A stretch of 64,000 nt of DNA from Limnanthes douglasii subsp. nivea (lineage: Eukaryota; Streptophyta; Magnoliopsida; Brassicales; Limnanthaceae), in NCBI GenBank assembly GCA_036936605.1, contig JAUPFV010000004.1:140350973-140414972 (forward strand), given 5' to 3'. The translations under genes were made by a program, and so were the position numbers. The notes under the pieces were generated by a model, which saw nothing but the letters and a program-made list of their open reading frames with translations, made no database searches and was not told the origin of the DNA. Shown here piece by piece: positions 33,136 to 45,679 of the stretch; position 1 is the first letter of the stretch; every line of letters begins with the position of its first letter.

Positions 33136-36061
33136 TTAAGACTGAGCCTTTGAAGATGGCTCAACCTCACTTGGCTTCTTCTTCTTTGGGTCATCATCCG
33201 GACTCTCCCCGGTTTCTTCTTCTTTATCACTGGCGTCCTCACTGGAGTAGTTGTACTTATCACCAACAGACATGGTATGGTGAGGAATGTCTTCGTACTC
33301 CACAAATCTCCATAAATCCCCTAAGGTCTTCTTCGGAAATTTTTCATGAAATAATAGAACCATATCTGACCTAACCTCAGCATACCTTGCCTCCTGAGAA
33401 TCTATCACCTCATTGGTGTAAGCATCCATCCTAGCCTGGATTGTTTTCTCCTGATCCCTCAACAAGTCAGCATTTTCTTGATCAGCCTTGGACACCTTAT
33501 TCTCAAGAGAGATCTTGTCATTAGTTAAGGCCGGAATGGTGCTATCTTTGGCCTTCGCCTCCTCTTTTGATGACAGGAGGTCTCTTTCCAGGACGGATTG
33601 CTTTAGTTGGAGTTCTTTGACAACTCCTTCCGAAGTGGCTAACCTGTTGGTCAAGTCCTCCTGACGTTTCTTCAACTCCTCATTCTCTTTCCTCAATACC
33701 TCAGTATTTTGGTTGGCACTAAGAAGATCGCTAGACAGTTTCTCTTTGTCAGAATTTAGGGTGTTGATGATGGCTGACTGATTGCGTACTTGCTTTTCCA
33801 AGATAGGCACTGGCTGGACATTGCTCAGAATGGAGTGAGAAATGACATCCCTTTCGCTCGAGACAGAAAAATACTTACCGTTGAATGTGACGGTGTTCGA
33901 AGAACTTGGAGGGTGGTAGGGCCCAACAAAATCATCTTTGGGGAGGTTTTCAAAATAAAGACCAATCCCCTCAAGCCCAGTAATGTCGACACCATCAATA
34001 CTGATATCGCCTCCTCCAACCTCTTCGGTTTGAAAGTCATCAGGGATCTCTTCTGCTCTCGTAGGATCAGTAGGGTCAACGGGATGTAGTGGCTCCAGAT
34101 CTCGGAGAGAAACCTCATCTCCCTTGGAAGTTTTCTTTCTCTTGGCATCCCGGCCTCCACCTTCTGCTCCTCGTTTTATGTCCTTTTTGAGGACCTTTTG
34201 AGGCTTTGAAGACCCAGCAGCTTCCTTGGTGCTCTCGTGTTCCACCATCTGTAGTAAGGCATCATCGATTTTCCCTTGACCTTGTCCCTCGGGATTTGTT
34301 GGAATAATTTCTTCCACCTCAGTAGGATTGGCCTCTGCCACACCTCGCCCGACCTTGGCCTTTTTGCCCTTCATATTGCTTGGGGCTTTAGCTCTGCCCG
34401 ACAAGACCAATTTTCCATCTTTTCCCTCTGTCTTCTGGAGGATCACTCCCGAAGGGGGTGGAGTAGTTAATTCCTTCCAAGACAGATCCCTCTGGTCCGT
34501 TGTATTCCACATATAGGATCTGGCTAAGTTTCCTCCGGTAAAGCAGTTGTGGAAGCGGTTTGCCCATTTTTCAGCTGCCCAAGCATTCAGCTTGGCACAA
34601 GTAGTCTGCCCGGCCTCTTGGTAATCGTTGAAATCCTTGGGTAGCACTACCAAAAAGCAAAAGGAAAAAGAGTTAGATTTTTTTTTTGAGTTCGCCATCT
34701 GCTGGTGAGCATGCTTGGGTTGACACCAGCTTTAATTTTCTTCCCATTCTTCTAAGCACCGCTGACGAACAGAAATTGAGTCTTCTAGTCTTTCTCTGAC
34801 TCAAGCAAGTCATCCACCACATTGTAGTTGTCACCCATGTTGAAGTGATAGAAAGGAATGAGATGATTTCTGCAGAGGCTTGCCACATCAGCGAATTGCT
34901 CCATCGGAAGAGGAATTCCGGAGAGCCTTGAAACCATGATACATGGCATAAGGGTGAACCATGCATTTGGGCTTAGCTGGCTTGGGTACAGCTTAATCAG
35001 ATGGAAATATCTGACTATTTATGGGTCCAAGGAAAACCTTAGTCCCCATTTGAACAACTCAGTATATAATAAAATCTCGTTGAGCTTACAATCCATGGGT
35101 GTCTCCGGATCGATTGGGATCCTTACTTTGACATTCTCTGGAATACCCCACTTTGTCCTTATCCGGCCAAGTTCAGCTGTGTGAATGAAAGCGTACTTGA
35201 TTTTCTGCATAGCCAGCAAATATTTAACATTTACCTTGTGAAAACAAGGCCCCACCTTTCCCGCAAGGCACTCCGGCAGGTCCGGGTACTTTAAACATAC
35301 TTTTTTTTTGCCTTTGCTCTTCCTAATCATGGAAGTTTCGTTTGTTTGCCCGGAGACGTCAGTTTCGAAAGGGGCTTCTTCGATGTTATCTTCCATTACA
35401 TCCTCTATTACCATGGAGGGGTTGTCAGCTGTCTTAGGAATATAGGGGCTGGTGATTGGCTCAGTAGGCCCTCCGGATTGTTGAGCATCTTTTCCTTCTT
35501 GGGGTCTAGAGTCCGGTTGGGGCTCAGACTCGGAGGTCTCTTTTCGAAGACTAGAGCTAGTTGCCCCTGGACCGGACAGCTTGTCCTTCGGAGTTTTCAT
35601 GGGTGCTTCTGACCCTGTGGTTTTACTTTTTGCCCCGAATTTCGAAGGCGTGGATTTTGGTTTAGGCTGTGTGCCAGCAGCCTGCCCTTTTACCAGACGA
35701 CCCCTTCGTCTATCTACCAGCTTCTCCGGGGAAATATCAGCATCTGATCCCATAGCAATAAATGGGGAAGGTTTATTAAAGCTTGTGACTGCCTGCCCTA
35801 GTTCAACAACAGGCTCTGACTCCTAGACCGATGAGCCCGAAACGATTGGTGAAAGGTTGGACTGGAACAACCTCCTAGGTTTAGCACTCTTAGTTGAAGA
35901 AGAACACCGATCAGGCTTTGAGCTTGGTGTTTCTGGTTTATTAACAGGGAAATAGAGAGGCCTGCAGCAATGCGCCTTTCTCGTTCAACCTTTTGAGCAT
36001 TTTCCAACTCTGACAAATTGAGCCACCCACCTTTTACCAAAGCGTTTCTTGCTGTGAACAT
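33136..36061 (-). pseudogene. Antisense accessory gene of the Tat element
   Basis: Read on the minus strand, four large pieces lie in order: 36061-35798, 35753-35019, 34966-34673 and 34698-33136 (520 codons). An N-terminal part rich in Pro/Ser/Lys leads to a block with PSQLSPNAW near 34990. This is the signature of the plant 'putative gypsy-type transposon' (Transposase_28-like) domain. The last piece has a bipartite basic stretch (KRGAEGGGRDAKRKK), a long predicted coiled coil (about residues 295-450) and an acidic tail. A frameshift near 35955 and in-frame stops near 35823, 35019 and 34795 break it. A pyrimidine-rich tract ending in AG at 34647 could be a splice acceptor. The function of this protein family is not known. 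Confidence 0.75.
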
Positions 36062-36501
36062 AAACTCACACCGAAAGAAAGGTTTTTTTAGAGATGAAAG
36101 CTTTGGAGTTTGAGAGATTAGAGATAATAAAGATAATGAAATAGTGAAAAGTGAACTGATTTATAATAATCAGGTAGATGGTGCTTCGATACCTAGGAGG
36201 ATTCAAAAGGGTAGATGCAATGATTAAAGGAGACGCTGATGTCATTCGCATTAAATGAAGAAATTGCTTTTTGAAGCAAGTGGGAGCGCCATTCTAGGAG
36301 AAAAACGGCCGGTGTGGCGAATCACAGAAGGACACGTGTCCTACCGATCTCTGGTGAAACTGCTCAGCTTCTAAGGGTTTCAGTCTGTCCAAATAAAGTC
36401 GTTACACATTTTCGAAATGTCCGGACAAAGTTATAATTCCACTTGAGCTATTTTTTAGGTCTTTCCAAAGGCCTTCGAACACAACCTAAAAAATGGGCTA
36501 C

Positions 36502-36876
36502 TGATGAGTCCGGAATTTGTTGTCACTCTTTATGAGAACCAGACAGGGGCAAGTCGGACAACATCCACCCACTGAACCGTCCGGACTGAACTAATGTACT
36601 AAAAACTTAATCACTTCATGACTAAGCTAATTATCTACCTGCTTAAAACTAATGGGTCTTTGAACTCGACCCGAATCCATAAGTCAACCCGAAAGCTCAT
36701 GTGGCCCACAATTAAGGGTATAAATACCCAACCACTTTCATTTAATGAGGGTAATGAAAATTAAATACAACCAGGCAGCTCAATTCTCCCTCTACACTCT
36801 ATCCAAATATTAAATACCTTTAAAATACTACAAAAATCTGGACACAATTACCCTCAAACAAAAATAAACCTCACTA
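36502..36876 (+). repeat. 3' LTR of the gypsy element
   Basis: The same 375-base length as the 5' LTR with 17 substitutions and no indels by hand alignment. It starts TGATGAGTCC; its last bases are CACTA rather than CACCA. Followed by the target duplication GTTAC at 36877-36881. Confidence 0.95.
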
Positions 36877-36881
36877 GTTAC

Positions 36882-37317
36882 AAAAAACTATGACACATTT
36901 GGAATCGACATTTCAAAAGTTTTTTGATGATTTTGACAATGAAGATGAAAATGAAAGGATTTTGATAAGTAGTGGTTATGATTGATGATGCTATTAGAAC
37001 TTAGAAAAACTTTCAAGAACGTTTTGTGTTTGTTTTGATATTTTATTTTATATTATTTTAGATATATTTTATATTGCTTTTTTTATTAAAGATTTATGTT
37101 TATTTCTTCTAATAATATTTAATTTTTTATTTAGTTATATTTGATTTTGTTTAAAAAATTATATCTTAAACTTTTGTTCATATTAAAAATAAATTCAAAT
37201 TTGAACTAGGTTGGTCGGACCGAATCCAAATAGTAAAAATAATATTTGCGGACCAGATCGTCATAAATGGAGCGGGCACGGGTTCGAAAATAGTAATGAT
37301 CCATTGCCATCCCTACT
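36882..37317 (+). mobile_element. Right part of the split hAT-like element
   Basis: 37195-37317 has GCGGACC, GAGCGGGCACGGGTTC and the terminal CCATTGCCATCCCTA, a form common at plant hAT-like ends. The interior is AT-rich with a short charged open stretch at 36880-36990. It fits with the left part at 26240-26791 if the gypsy element is removed. Confidence 0.4.
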
Positions 37318-39800
37318 TTAGACGTTTATTAAAATTTCTAATTCATTCTATCTTTAATCGTAAGTACATATTAAATTAGATAGGTTAAATTTATTTGAAT
37401 GAATTGAATTTTGGAATTTATCATTATTTTATATTATTTATAGATATTTTTTTAGGTCATTTGTAATACTTATCTAATCTATTATATACAAAGAAGATTT
37501 TAATAGGTAAAAAAATTTAAGGTCGAAACTAAAAAACAATATGATAATTATGATTGATTTTGGTGATAAAAACTAAAAAATCTATAATGGTGGAGTCAAA
37601 CAAAATTATATTGTTATTTAAAAAAGTACGAGATCTTTCGCAAACGAGGCAAGGGTTTGGCTAACAAAACTACCAAATCTGATAAACAAAACATTATGTG
37701 AAATGATATTATAAAAAATACGATTAGCCATTAAATTTAACATATTTTACTTTGGTGATAGATAATTAAATATGTGTTTTATCTTCCGAAAAAGGTCAAA
37801 CGAAATCGCTCATTAACATGCCGCATGAACGTTAAATCGAGTATAAACCTCGTTTAAAGTATTTACATGTTTGATGATGTTTAGTTGAAATAGAACTAAA
37901 TAAACTAAATGAAAGACGTTAAAATCTAAATCAATCTAAATCAATTAACACATGTTTCAATTGATATTGGAGGATTATAAGATATTCAATATATTTAATA
38001 ATTTTAACGTGAAAATATTTTTAGGAAATTGAGTTTGCGGAAAATATTTCGTCGTTGATGTTAAAGATGAATATTTAATAAAGGTTTATATAAAGGTGCT
38101 CGTGTTTTGGTGGATTTGGTTTTAATGTTAATCATCTATGAGACGTTAAAACATATATAAACTAAAGATACTTAAGTTATTTTTCCATCTCGGTTTGTGA
38201 TTGCAAAAATAAAGTAATTAGTTTATACAACGTTAACTAAATAGAAATGAAGCGTAATATATTAAGACTATAAGGTTTATCCAAGAATATATATTTTTGT
38301 GATGTCACATTGATTTTACAAACGTTTGCGAAGTTACGAAAAGATAACTCTCAGTTGTAGATTAATACAACGTAAGATGAATACAAATTGGTTCACGATA
38401 ATATAATATAAACATTTGATTAACTCTCATTACACGAATAAAAGAATTTGATTGGTAATAAATAGGTATTTACAACCAAAACGTAATAGTAAAGATAATA
38501 AGTGATAAAATGTGATTTGAGATGCAAGATTTTACTCAACATAAATGGATTAACTTCAGTTTTTTTTTGCGAATTTATTGGAGGACTATTATTCTATAAA
38601 CATCACACTAGTTAGATATTTTGACCTAAATTTTCATAAAATAAAATAGATGTGAAAACCATTTATCATAAGACTAGTATTAATGATACAATATATAGTG
38701 TAACCTAAAAAATATTTATTCAGTGATCAAAAGTCAAAATAATACAAACTAAAGAGGACTCAAACATACTTTATGTAAAATGACACCATGACTTGCTTGA
38801 AAAGTTATCTATTTTTTTAAATTAATTTGGTGGAGGATTAAGTATATCAAAATTTAAGTGAAGGTAAATTCATAGTTTAGTATTGTATGTCAAAGAGATA
38901 TTATTGGTTACACGCAATAATAAATTGCATATTATAAAAAAATGTTTGGATTTTTGGTTAACATAATCAATGTTTGTATTTTCGGTTAGCTTTGGTCACA
39001 TGTTTGTCAAATTGTCAAAAATCTCATCAAGTTTTGCCAAATAATTTGATCTATTTTGTCCATCGTAAATTTTTTAGCTCACAGATATTTAATGATGAAG
39101 TATTTATTTTGAGCCATGTTATATTTCTTTCAAATGTTGTTATAGTTAGAATTATCTTTTGTAGTATCGTTAATTATCTTTTGTTTAACCTACTATTATA
39201 TCTCGCTAACAATTCTAAAATTGTGCTTTTGTTAAAAATCAAATTTGTTGTTTAATTTTAATTTTTATTTTAAATATACTATTTATGTAAATTTAATTGT
39301 CGTATATTATTTTATTTTCATATGAAAATAAATTCAACAACAAAGACTCAAAACTTTTGTGACAAAACGATTATAAAAAATAATTACGATGTTCGTTATT
39401 TATAGTAAAAAATTTCAAAAAAATAGCTATAAAACTTTAAGGACTAACATATTAGAATGCACATATAAAACATATATGTCAAGATCGGTGTTTAACAGAA
39501 TACTAAAATCAGCAAAAAATGAGTGTGTAGTAAATATCAAGACATATTGGTCAAACACAAATATAAAACATGACCAGAAATAACGGTATAATCAAAATGA
39601 AAAAAAAAATTAATTATTGTTATTATGAGGTGTAGGCAAAAAAAGGTTGGTACCATATGTTGAGACTTGAGAGCCAAAGATTTTAGTAAATTGAGACTTA
39701 AGATCAAGAACTTTCGGGACTTTAAGCAGTAGAAGTTTAGTCGAGACATAGGTGTAGAGACGTCTGCTGAAACCTAAGGAAAATAGTTATACTAAGACTT
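37318..39800. other. AT-rich intergenic DNA, no gene
   Basis: Reading frames are short and compositionally random. I see no terminal repeats, splice-linked exons or known motifs. Confidence 0.55.
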
Positions 39801-39813
39801 GTTGAAAATGTAA

Positions 39814-40480
39814 TTGTTGGAACCGAAAGTGCATGATCATTACATGTTGGACTAATATGAGAATTTATGTTGTCGAGTCTTCTGAATATATTTTTGTGTT
39901 TCTAAAAAAAACTGAAGTCATTATTATATCGAAGAATTTGAATTGATGAACATTCTCGATCATTGATCAAATTACCATTGATATGAGTATACTTGGAGAA
40001 TAATTAAGATAGTATAAGGTATAAACAGTGTCACACGTCAGAAGTTGGTGGTGACATTACTTGCTAGAGTGTACAAACCCTATGAATGTTAGGGTAGATG
40101 CTCCATTACCGCTTGGTTGTCTGTGTGAGCAAGGTGTAAGGTGATGTTGTGAGCATATGAGGTCAACCAACTCATTATTGGTTCTATAAATAATGGAGGG
40201 TAGGTATAAAATTATTACGCAAGCGAGATCACGAGTTGCTAAATAGAGAGTGAGATAAAATAAAGAGTTTCTTAGATTTAAGATAGATAAGTAAGATAGG
40301 AAATAAACACAGAGAGACACATAGATTCATAATTCATTTTGTAAACTAGAGTTTTTCTTTAACGTGTAGTTGTGTTTGTGGTTTTTTTTTATAATTTTCC
40401 TCTATATTGAATCATTATATGTTATCCGTTGATGTAATATTTCTTCATCCGAACCACTACTAAATATTGTTTTGTATATT
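39814..40480 (+). repeat. Possible degenerate solo LTR
   Basis: The stretch begins near TGTTGGAACCG. It has a TATA box (TATAAATA, about 40186) with purine-rich transcript-like sequence after it, and closes near CATCCGAACCACTAC, a form common at plant LTR ends. There is no partner LTR and no target duplication was established, so this is tentative. Confidence 0.25.
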
Positions 40481-41100
40481 TGTCTTATATTATGATTCTT
40501 TTTTTTTTTTAACTTTGAATGAGAAAGAAAGTTAACGAAATAGAATTTTATTTTATATTTACTCTTTGCAAAAAATAAATCAGATAAAATTTAAATTTAA
40601 ATCACCTATTAAAAAACACACCAATATAAATTTAAAATCTCAGCTAACCCTAAAATTTAAATTATAATATAATTATCGTTAAATCGTAACTAAAAATATT
40701 ATTAATGGATCATATATATATCTGATAATTGATCTACTATCGTTATATTACCCTTTTTACTATTTCGTAAAAGAATTGGAGCTCTAGAAACTTCTCCAAT
40801 GCAATGCGTAGCTCGATAATATGCCTGATTTCGCGATTTTTTGTTTTTTTTTTTTTTCTGTTTTTTTAATTTTAGTTGTGGCCTATAGGAGTAAGTAACT
40901 TTTTAGTGTCTAGTTTAGCATGTGAATCCATCTGACTAGCTTGACCCAGCCCAACCAATCAAACAATGGAATAACACTGTCCCCAAATTTTGATACAAAA
41001 TCGGGAAGAGCACAAATTAAACGGTGAAAAGTAAAATGTATTATAAACTAAAGGGACCAAAATAGCAAATAAAAAACCTTCAGTGGCTTCTAATTTGAAA
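40481..41100. other. Intergenic DNA upstream of the AGP-like gene
   Basis: AT-rich with poly-T runs (40500, 40848). No gene is seen; the distal promoter of the next gene is expected here. Confidence 0.5.
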
Positions 41101-41122
41101 CTACAGAGGCTCACTCACGGGT

Positions 41123-41205
41123 CATGCATGATTAAAACATCTATAAAAACAACGGTCTTCTTTCTCAAAACAACGCACCTCTCAGGCTCTCTCTCTCTCT
41201 AGACA
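41123..41205 (+). promoter_or_regulatory. AGP-like gene core promoter and CT-rich leader
   Basis: A TATA box, TATAAAA, lies at 41142-41148. An RY element, CATGCATG, the known target of B3 factors, lies 12 bases upstream at 41123-41130. A CTCTCTCT tract (about 41188-41198) sits just before the start codon, as in many highly expressed plant leaders. Confidence 0.6.
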
Positions 41206-42837
41206 ATGGCTTCCATAGCGAAACCTCTCGTGTTCTTTCTTCTAACACTAACCTGTTTCGCTAACGCTGTGTTTGGTCAAAACGAGATCTACATTGCAAC
41301 AGACGCTTTAGCCCCGACTCAAGCACCTACTCAACACCATTCTCTTGCTCCCAGTCACCACCACCATCACCACCCCCACCACCACCACAATCCTCACTAC
41401 CCTGTTTACTCTCCGACTCCGTCACCGTCCAAGGCACCAGTTCATTCACCAGCCAAGTCCCCGGTTCATTCACCTGCCAAGCCACCAGCTTCTCCACCGA
41501 CTCAGTCACCAGTGCAACCACCGGTTCATCCATCGAGTCACTTGAACCGGAGCTTTGTGGCCGTACAAGGCGTGGTTTATTGCAAGTCGTGCAAGTACGG
41601 TGGTGCTGACACTCTCTTGGGTGCTACTCCTCTTTCTGGTTTGTCTTTCTACTCTTATTAATCTTTTTATTTAGCATAATTTATTTATAAAAACTAAATC
41701 TTATAAATAATAAAACAGGAGTAAATACATTTTTCTTTCTCATTTCTGCATGGGAAACTGTGTTTTTTTTTTGCAAAATACTTCTATGAGTTATGACTAT
41801 GAGTACTAGTTTTTTTATAAACTTTAAAAGCACTAGTTTGATATCTAATTATACGTAGTTATTTATTTATTTATTTATTTTACAGATTATAAGCTACTTC
41901 TGGAAGAGATTATTTCTTTTAAAGTTTTTTCTACAGTTATAAACATATAAATTGTAATGAAAAAAATAATCGTAATAAATCATTGTGTCAAGGGTAGATT
42001 TATTATCAAAGAAAGAAAGATAAATGTATGATTATTTTTTTCTTAATACAATAGTGACTCTTGGGAAAATGTAATATAATAAATGTTTTTGAAAAAAAAT
42101 GTGAATAATAAATATTTTTTTATTAAGAATTTATGGAAAACATGAAATGTGCTTGCCATTTAAAATTCGCATGCAAAATTAGTTTTCTCTAAATTTTGGT
42201 TGTTTATAGGCTGGAATTTTAAATCAAAATTGGATTTAATTAGTAGTTATATTAATTTTCTAATTAAAATCAGTACCAACCTTCTTAATTTAGTTCAAGA
42301 CTGTTCTATTCTATTTCAGGCAAATGTTTATAAATGACTGACATTTTTATGGGTAAAAGTAAAAAGCAAAAGCTGAAAAAGCAAAAGTAAAAGTAAAAGC
42401 AACGGACAAACTCTGTCCCCTAGGCGTTTTGTAACGTTCTAATTACTGAAACTCCCAATACACTTTCTATTATTTGAATTTGACCCCTCTTGTTTTTATT
42501 TTCTGCATTTATATCCCTTGTAAATACAAAATTTTCTACTGTAGGTGCAACTGTTAGATTAATGTGCAACAACACCAAGCACACTCTGTCTGCCGATACC
42601 AAATCGGACAAAAACGGCTATTTCGTTTTAACGGCCCCGAAAAATCTCACAAGCTTCGCGTTCCATAAGTGCAAAATGTCGCTCGTGAACTCGGTTGTAG
42701 CTAATTGCACCAAACCATCGCAACTCAATGGCGGTCTCGACGGTGCAATCTTGAGGCCCTTTAAGCCGGTAGAAATCAACAAGCTGAAATATGTTTTGTA
42801 TTCTGTTGGTCCATTTGCGTTTGAGCCGAAATGTTAG
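41206..42837 (+). CDS. Histidine/proline-rich PAC-domain arabinogalactan protein (AGP30/AGP31-like)
   Basis: Two exons, 41206-41638 and 42545-42837, join at a phase-1 GT-AG intron within a glycine codon to give 241 residues. Residues 1-24 form a signal peptide (hydrophobic core FFLLTLTCFANAVFG). Next come a histidine-rich run (about 51-64) and a proline-rich, extensin/AGP-like segment with repeated HSPAKSP-type units (about 66-110). The C-terminal domain is of the Pollen Ole e 1/PAC type, with six cysteines at 126, 129, 152, 187, 199 and 241. This architecture is that of the non-classical AGPs AGP30 and AGP31 and carrot AGP1, secreted cell-wall glycoproteins that bind pectin and other wall polymers. 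The length is nearest AGP30. The gene looks intact. A copia element lies 448 bases downstream in reverse orientation. Confidence 0.93.
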
Positions 42838-43279
42838 TGTTAATGTTGAGTTGATTTGAATCAGTTCTAGATTTGGAAGACATTATTAGGAGTTATTAAG
42901 AACCTGCGGGTTTGAAGTTGTAATAGTCACTTTTGTTGCTAAATTAAGGCTTTGTTTGCTGTTTGATTTCCCGTGACATGAAGCTCCAATTATTTTGTTC
43001 CTTTGAAGTAGGCTGTAGGCCCCCCTATAAATTTTACTAGTATCTATCATACTTCGATATGGAGGATGTGAATGGAGTGGATTCGAGTCCCAAACTTTTG
43101 AAATTGAAAATTAGGTCCGTTTTATTCGTGGGTTAGGAAAAGTTGGTCCATAGTTCCAACTTGAATAGCAATTTTTTTTTTGAATTTTGAATAATTTTTT
43201 TATGATTTAAACGATTATTTCGTTTCAAGTTAGGTCCATTTTTATTTTATTTTTCTATCATTAAAATTGATATTCATGT
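42838..43279 (+). other. AGP-like gene 3' region and spacer
   Basis: T-rich sequence that suits a plant 3' untranslated region. No other gene before the copia target duplication ATTTT at 43280-43284. Confidence 0.55.
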
Positions 43280-43284
43280 ATTTT

Positions 43285-43504
43285 TGATAGAAAACAGACT
43301 AATTCCTTACACAAATGTGATCAGAGAACCATCACACACAAATTCAATCAAAGAAGTTTTGGCTTATATAGAAGCCTTACATTGTGCAGATACCATAAAC
43401 CAGAAAACAAGGAATGAAACAAGGAAACATTACTACACTAACTCTAACTGCAACTAACCTTAACTCTAACTGCAACTGACACTGAAACTAAAATAAACCC
43501 AATA
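43285..43504 (-). repeat. 3' LTR of the minus-strand copia element
   Basis: 220 bases, TGATAGAAAAC to CCCAATA on the plus strand; the outer CA is TA here. It contains repeated CTAACTCTAACTGCAACT blocks near one end. Confidence 0.95.
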
Positions 43505-43537
43505 AATCCTCCCCTTAATCTGAAATGCTAATCAGCA

Positions 43538-45679
43538 TCAGTTTAAAACTTCCAACTGCTGAACTCCGAGCAGATTCATAAGCTTCACATACTGTTCCAG
43601 TTTGATTGGTTTGGTCATTATGTCTGCAATTTGATCATTTGTTCCACAGAAAATCAGCTGCATAGCTCCTTCTCCTGACAAGTTACTACGCAAGTAGTGG
43701 AACCTTACATCAATGTGTTTTGTCCTTCGATGCATAACCGGATTCCTTGACAACTTAATCGCTGAACTGTTATCACACAAAATATCAATGCACACTGCAC
43801 CTACAGCACCTAGTTCCTGCAACAATCCTTTAAGCCAAATGCAATGACACGCTGTTGATGTTGCAGCAACGTACTCAGCCTCGGTAGAAGACAAAGTGAC
43901 GATGTCTTGTTTCCGTGAACTCCAACAAATTGCTGTCCCATTTAACAGAAAAACATACCCAGAAGTACTCTTTCTGTCATCTAAGTCGCGTGCATAATCA
44001 CTGTCTGTGTAACCCAGAAGATTCGTGTTTAATGACCTTCCATAGAAAATTCCAAAATCCAACGTTCCCTTCAAGTACCTCAGTATCCTTTTAGTAATCA
44101 ACATATGCTCTTCCCTGGGATCAGCCATAAAACGAGATACTAAGCATACTACAAACATTAGATCAGGTCGTGTTACTGTCAGATACATTAGACACCCAAC
44201 CAGCTGCTTATAATGTGTTGTATCAACTCGAGTACTTCCTTTCTTTGAAATAATAGTCCCTGGAACAATTGGATTCTTGACGGCATTGCAACTCCACATA
44301 TTGAATCTTTCAAGAACTTCTTTGGCATATTTGATCTGACAGATGTGTATACCATCATTTGTTTGACGAACTTCTACTCCAAGAAAGAAACTCATATTCC
44401 CCATGTCTGTCATCTCAAACTCCCTTTTCATTGAAGCCTTGAATTCTACACTCATGAACTCATCATTTCCAGTAAATATTAAATCATCGACATAAAGACT
44501 TACCATTAAGATTCCATTTCCTGCTTTCTTCAAAAACAAATTGTGATCATAGTTGCTTTTCTGGAATCCTTCCTTCATGAAATATCTCTCAATTCTGCTG
44601 AACCATGCTCTCGATTCCTGTTTTAGACCGTAGAGGGCCTTCCTTAGTCGATAAACTTTGTCTTCCTCCCCTACTTTGATAAACCCTTCAGGCTGGTCTA
44701 CATAGACTTCCTCCTTTAGTTCACCATACAAGAAAACACTATTGACGTCTAGCTGATGAACACACCATCCTTTCTGAGCTGCTACTGCTAAAAGACTTCT
44801 GATTGCATCCCAACGAGCAACTGGTGCAAAAACTTCAGTGTAGTCCACTCCTACAGTTTTTGTATACCCTTTCGCGACTAACCGAGCCTTACACTTTTCA
44901 ACCTTGCCTTCTGCATTTAGCTTTGTCTTGTACACCCATTTGACCCCGATTTTCTTTCCGTGAGATGGCAGGCTTACAAACTCCCAAGTGTTATTCTTTT
45001 CTATTGACTGAATTTCCAACTTCATTGCATTTCTCCACCTTTCTTCTTTTGCAGCCTCATTGTAGTTTACCGGATCCGCATAGCAGATGTTCAGAGAAAA
45101 ATTTGTGAATTCTTCTTCATCTAGTTCTTTTCCGTGTACGAAATCACGCATCCATCCAGGTTCTCTCCTTACCCTTTGAGTTCCTGTCCCTGAAGCTTCT
45201 GTTTCATCTTCAACATTTTCAACATTCTCTTCATCATTTCCTTCTTCTGGTTCTTCAGCACAATTTTCTTCATCTGTTTCGTCTTCTTCACACACTCCAT
45301 CATCTCCCCAAACAAGAACATTATGCTCTGATGAGTTGTGTAGATTCCACTCCCACTTAGAGTTTTCATCAAATATAACATCCCTGCTAATGATGATTTT
45401 CTTTGTGATTGGATCAAGGAGTCGATAAGCCTTTGTTTCAGTTGTTTCATCACTAACTCCAAGAAAAATGCATCTGTGACTACGATCGTCGAGCTTTATC
45501 CGTTTCTGTTTAGGAATATGAACATGACCTATCGAACCAAAAACTCTAAAGTAAGAAACTCCTGGCTTGATTCTTGTCCATCTCTCTTCAGGTACCATGT
45601 CTTTTACTGCCTTTGTGAAACTTCGATTTAAAACATGAGCAGTCCACCTCGCTGCTTCTGGCCATAAATATCTTGGCAT
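43538..45679 (-). pseudogene. Copia integrase C-terminus, RT and RNase H (713-codon frame)
   Basis: A long clean minus-strand frame, opening at an in-frame ATG near the end of the integrase core (WPEAARWTAHVLNRS). The reverse transcriptase has WVYKTKLNAEGKVEK, VHQLDVNSVFLYGEL and the intact catalytic YVDD, and is followed by an RNase H domain (YTDSDYARD; STEAEYVA) to the natural stop. It is in a different frame from the upstream integrase; a one-base loss near 45700 explains this. The reverse transcriptase and RNase H part is otherwise complete. Confidence 0.9.

Larger units (their letters stand above)
26797..36876 (+). mobile_element. Ty3/gypsy retrotransposon, Tat type, with antisense gene
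   Basis: A 10.08-kb element with two 375-base LTRs and a perfect target duplication, GTTAC, at 26792-26796 and 36877-36881. Order inside: primer site, gag, protease, reverse transcriptase, a first RNase H, a second RNase H-like domain, integrase (27200-32618), a spacer with repeats, then a minus-strand reading region (33136-36061). Reverse transcriptase before integrase makes it Ty3/gypsy. The double RNase H and the extra antisense reading frame before the 3' LTR are established marks of the Tat lineage. By hand count the LTRs differ at 17 of 375 positions, so it inserted fairly recently. Gag, pol and the antisense region all carry disabling changes. Confidence 0.93.

Noticed and set aside
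40057..40320. 87-codon minus-strand hydrophobic frame
   Set aside because: It overlaps the LTR-like stretch and looks like chance.
41327..41545. Frames opposite and alongside the histidine/proline-rich exon
   Set aside because: Low-complexity CAC/CCA repeats produce open frames in all phases.
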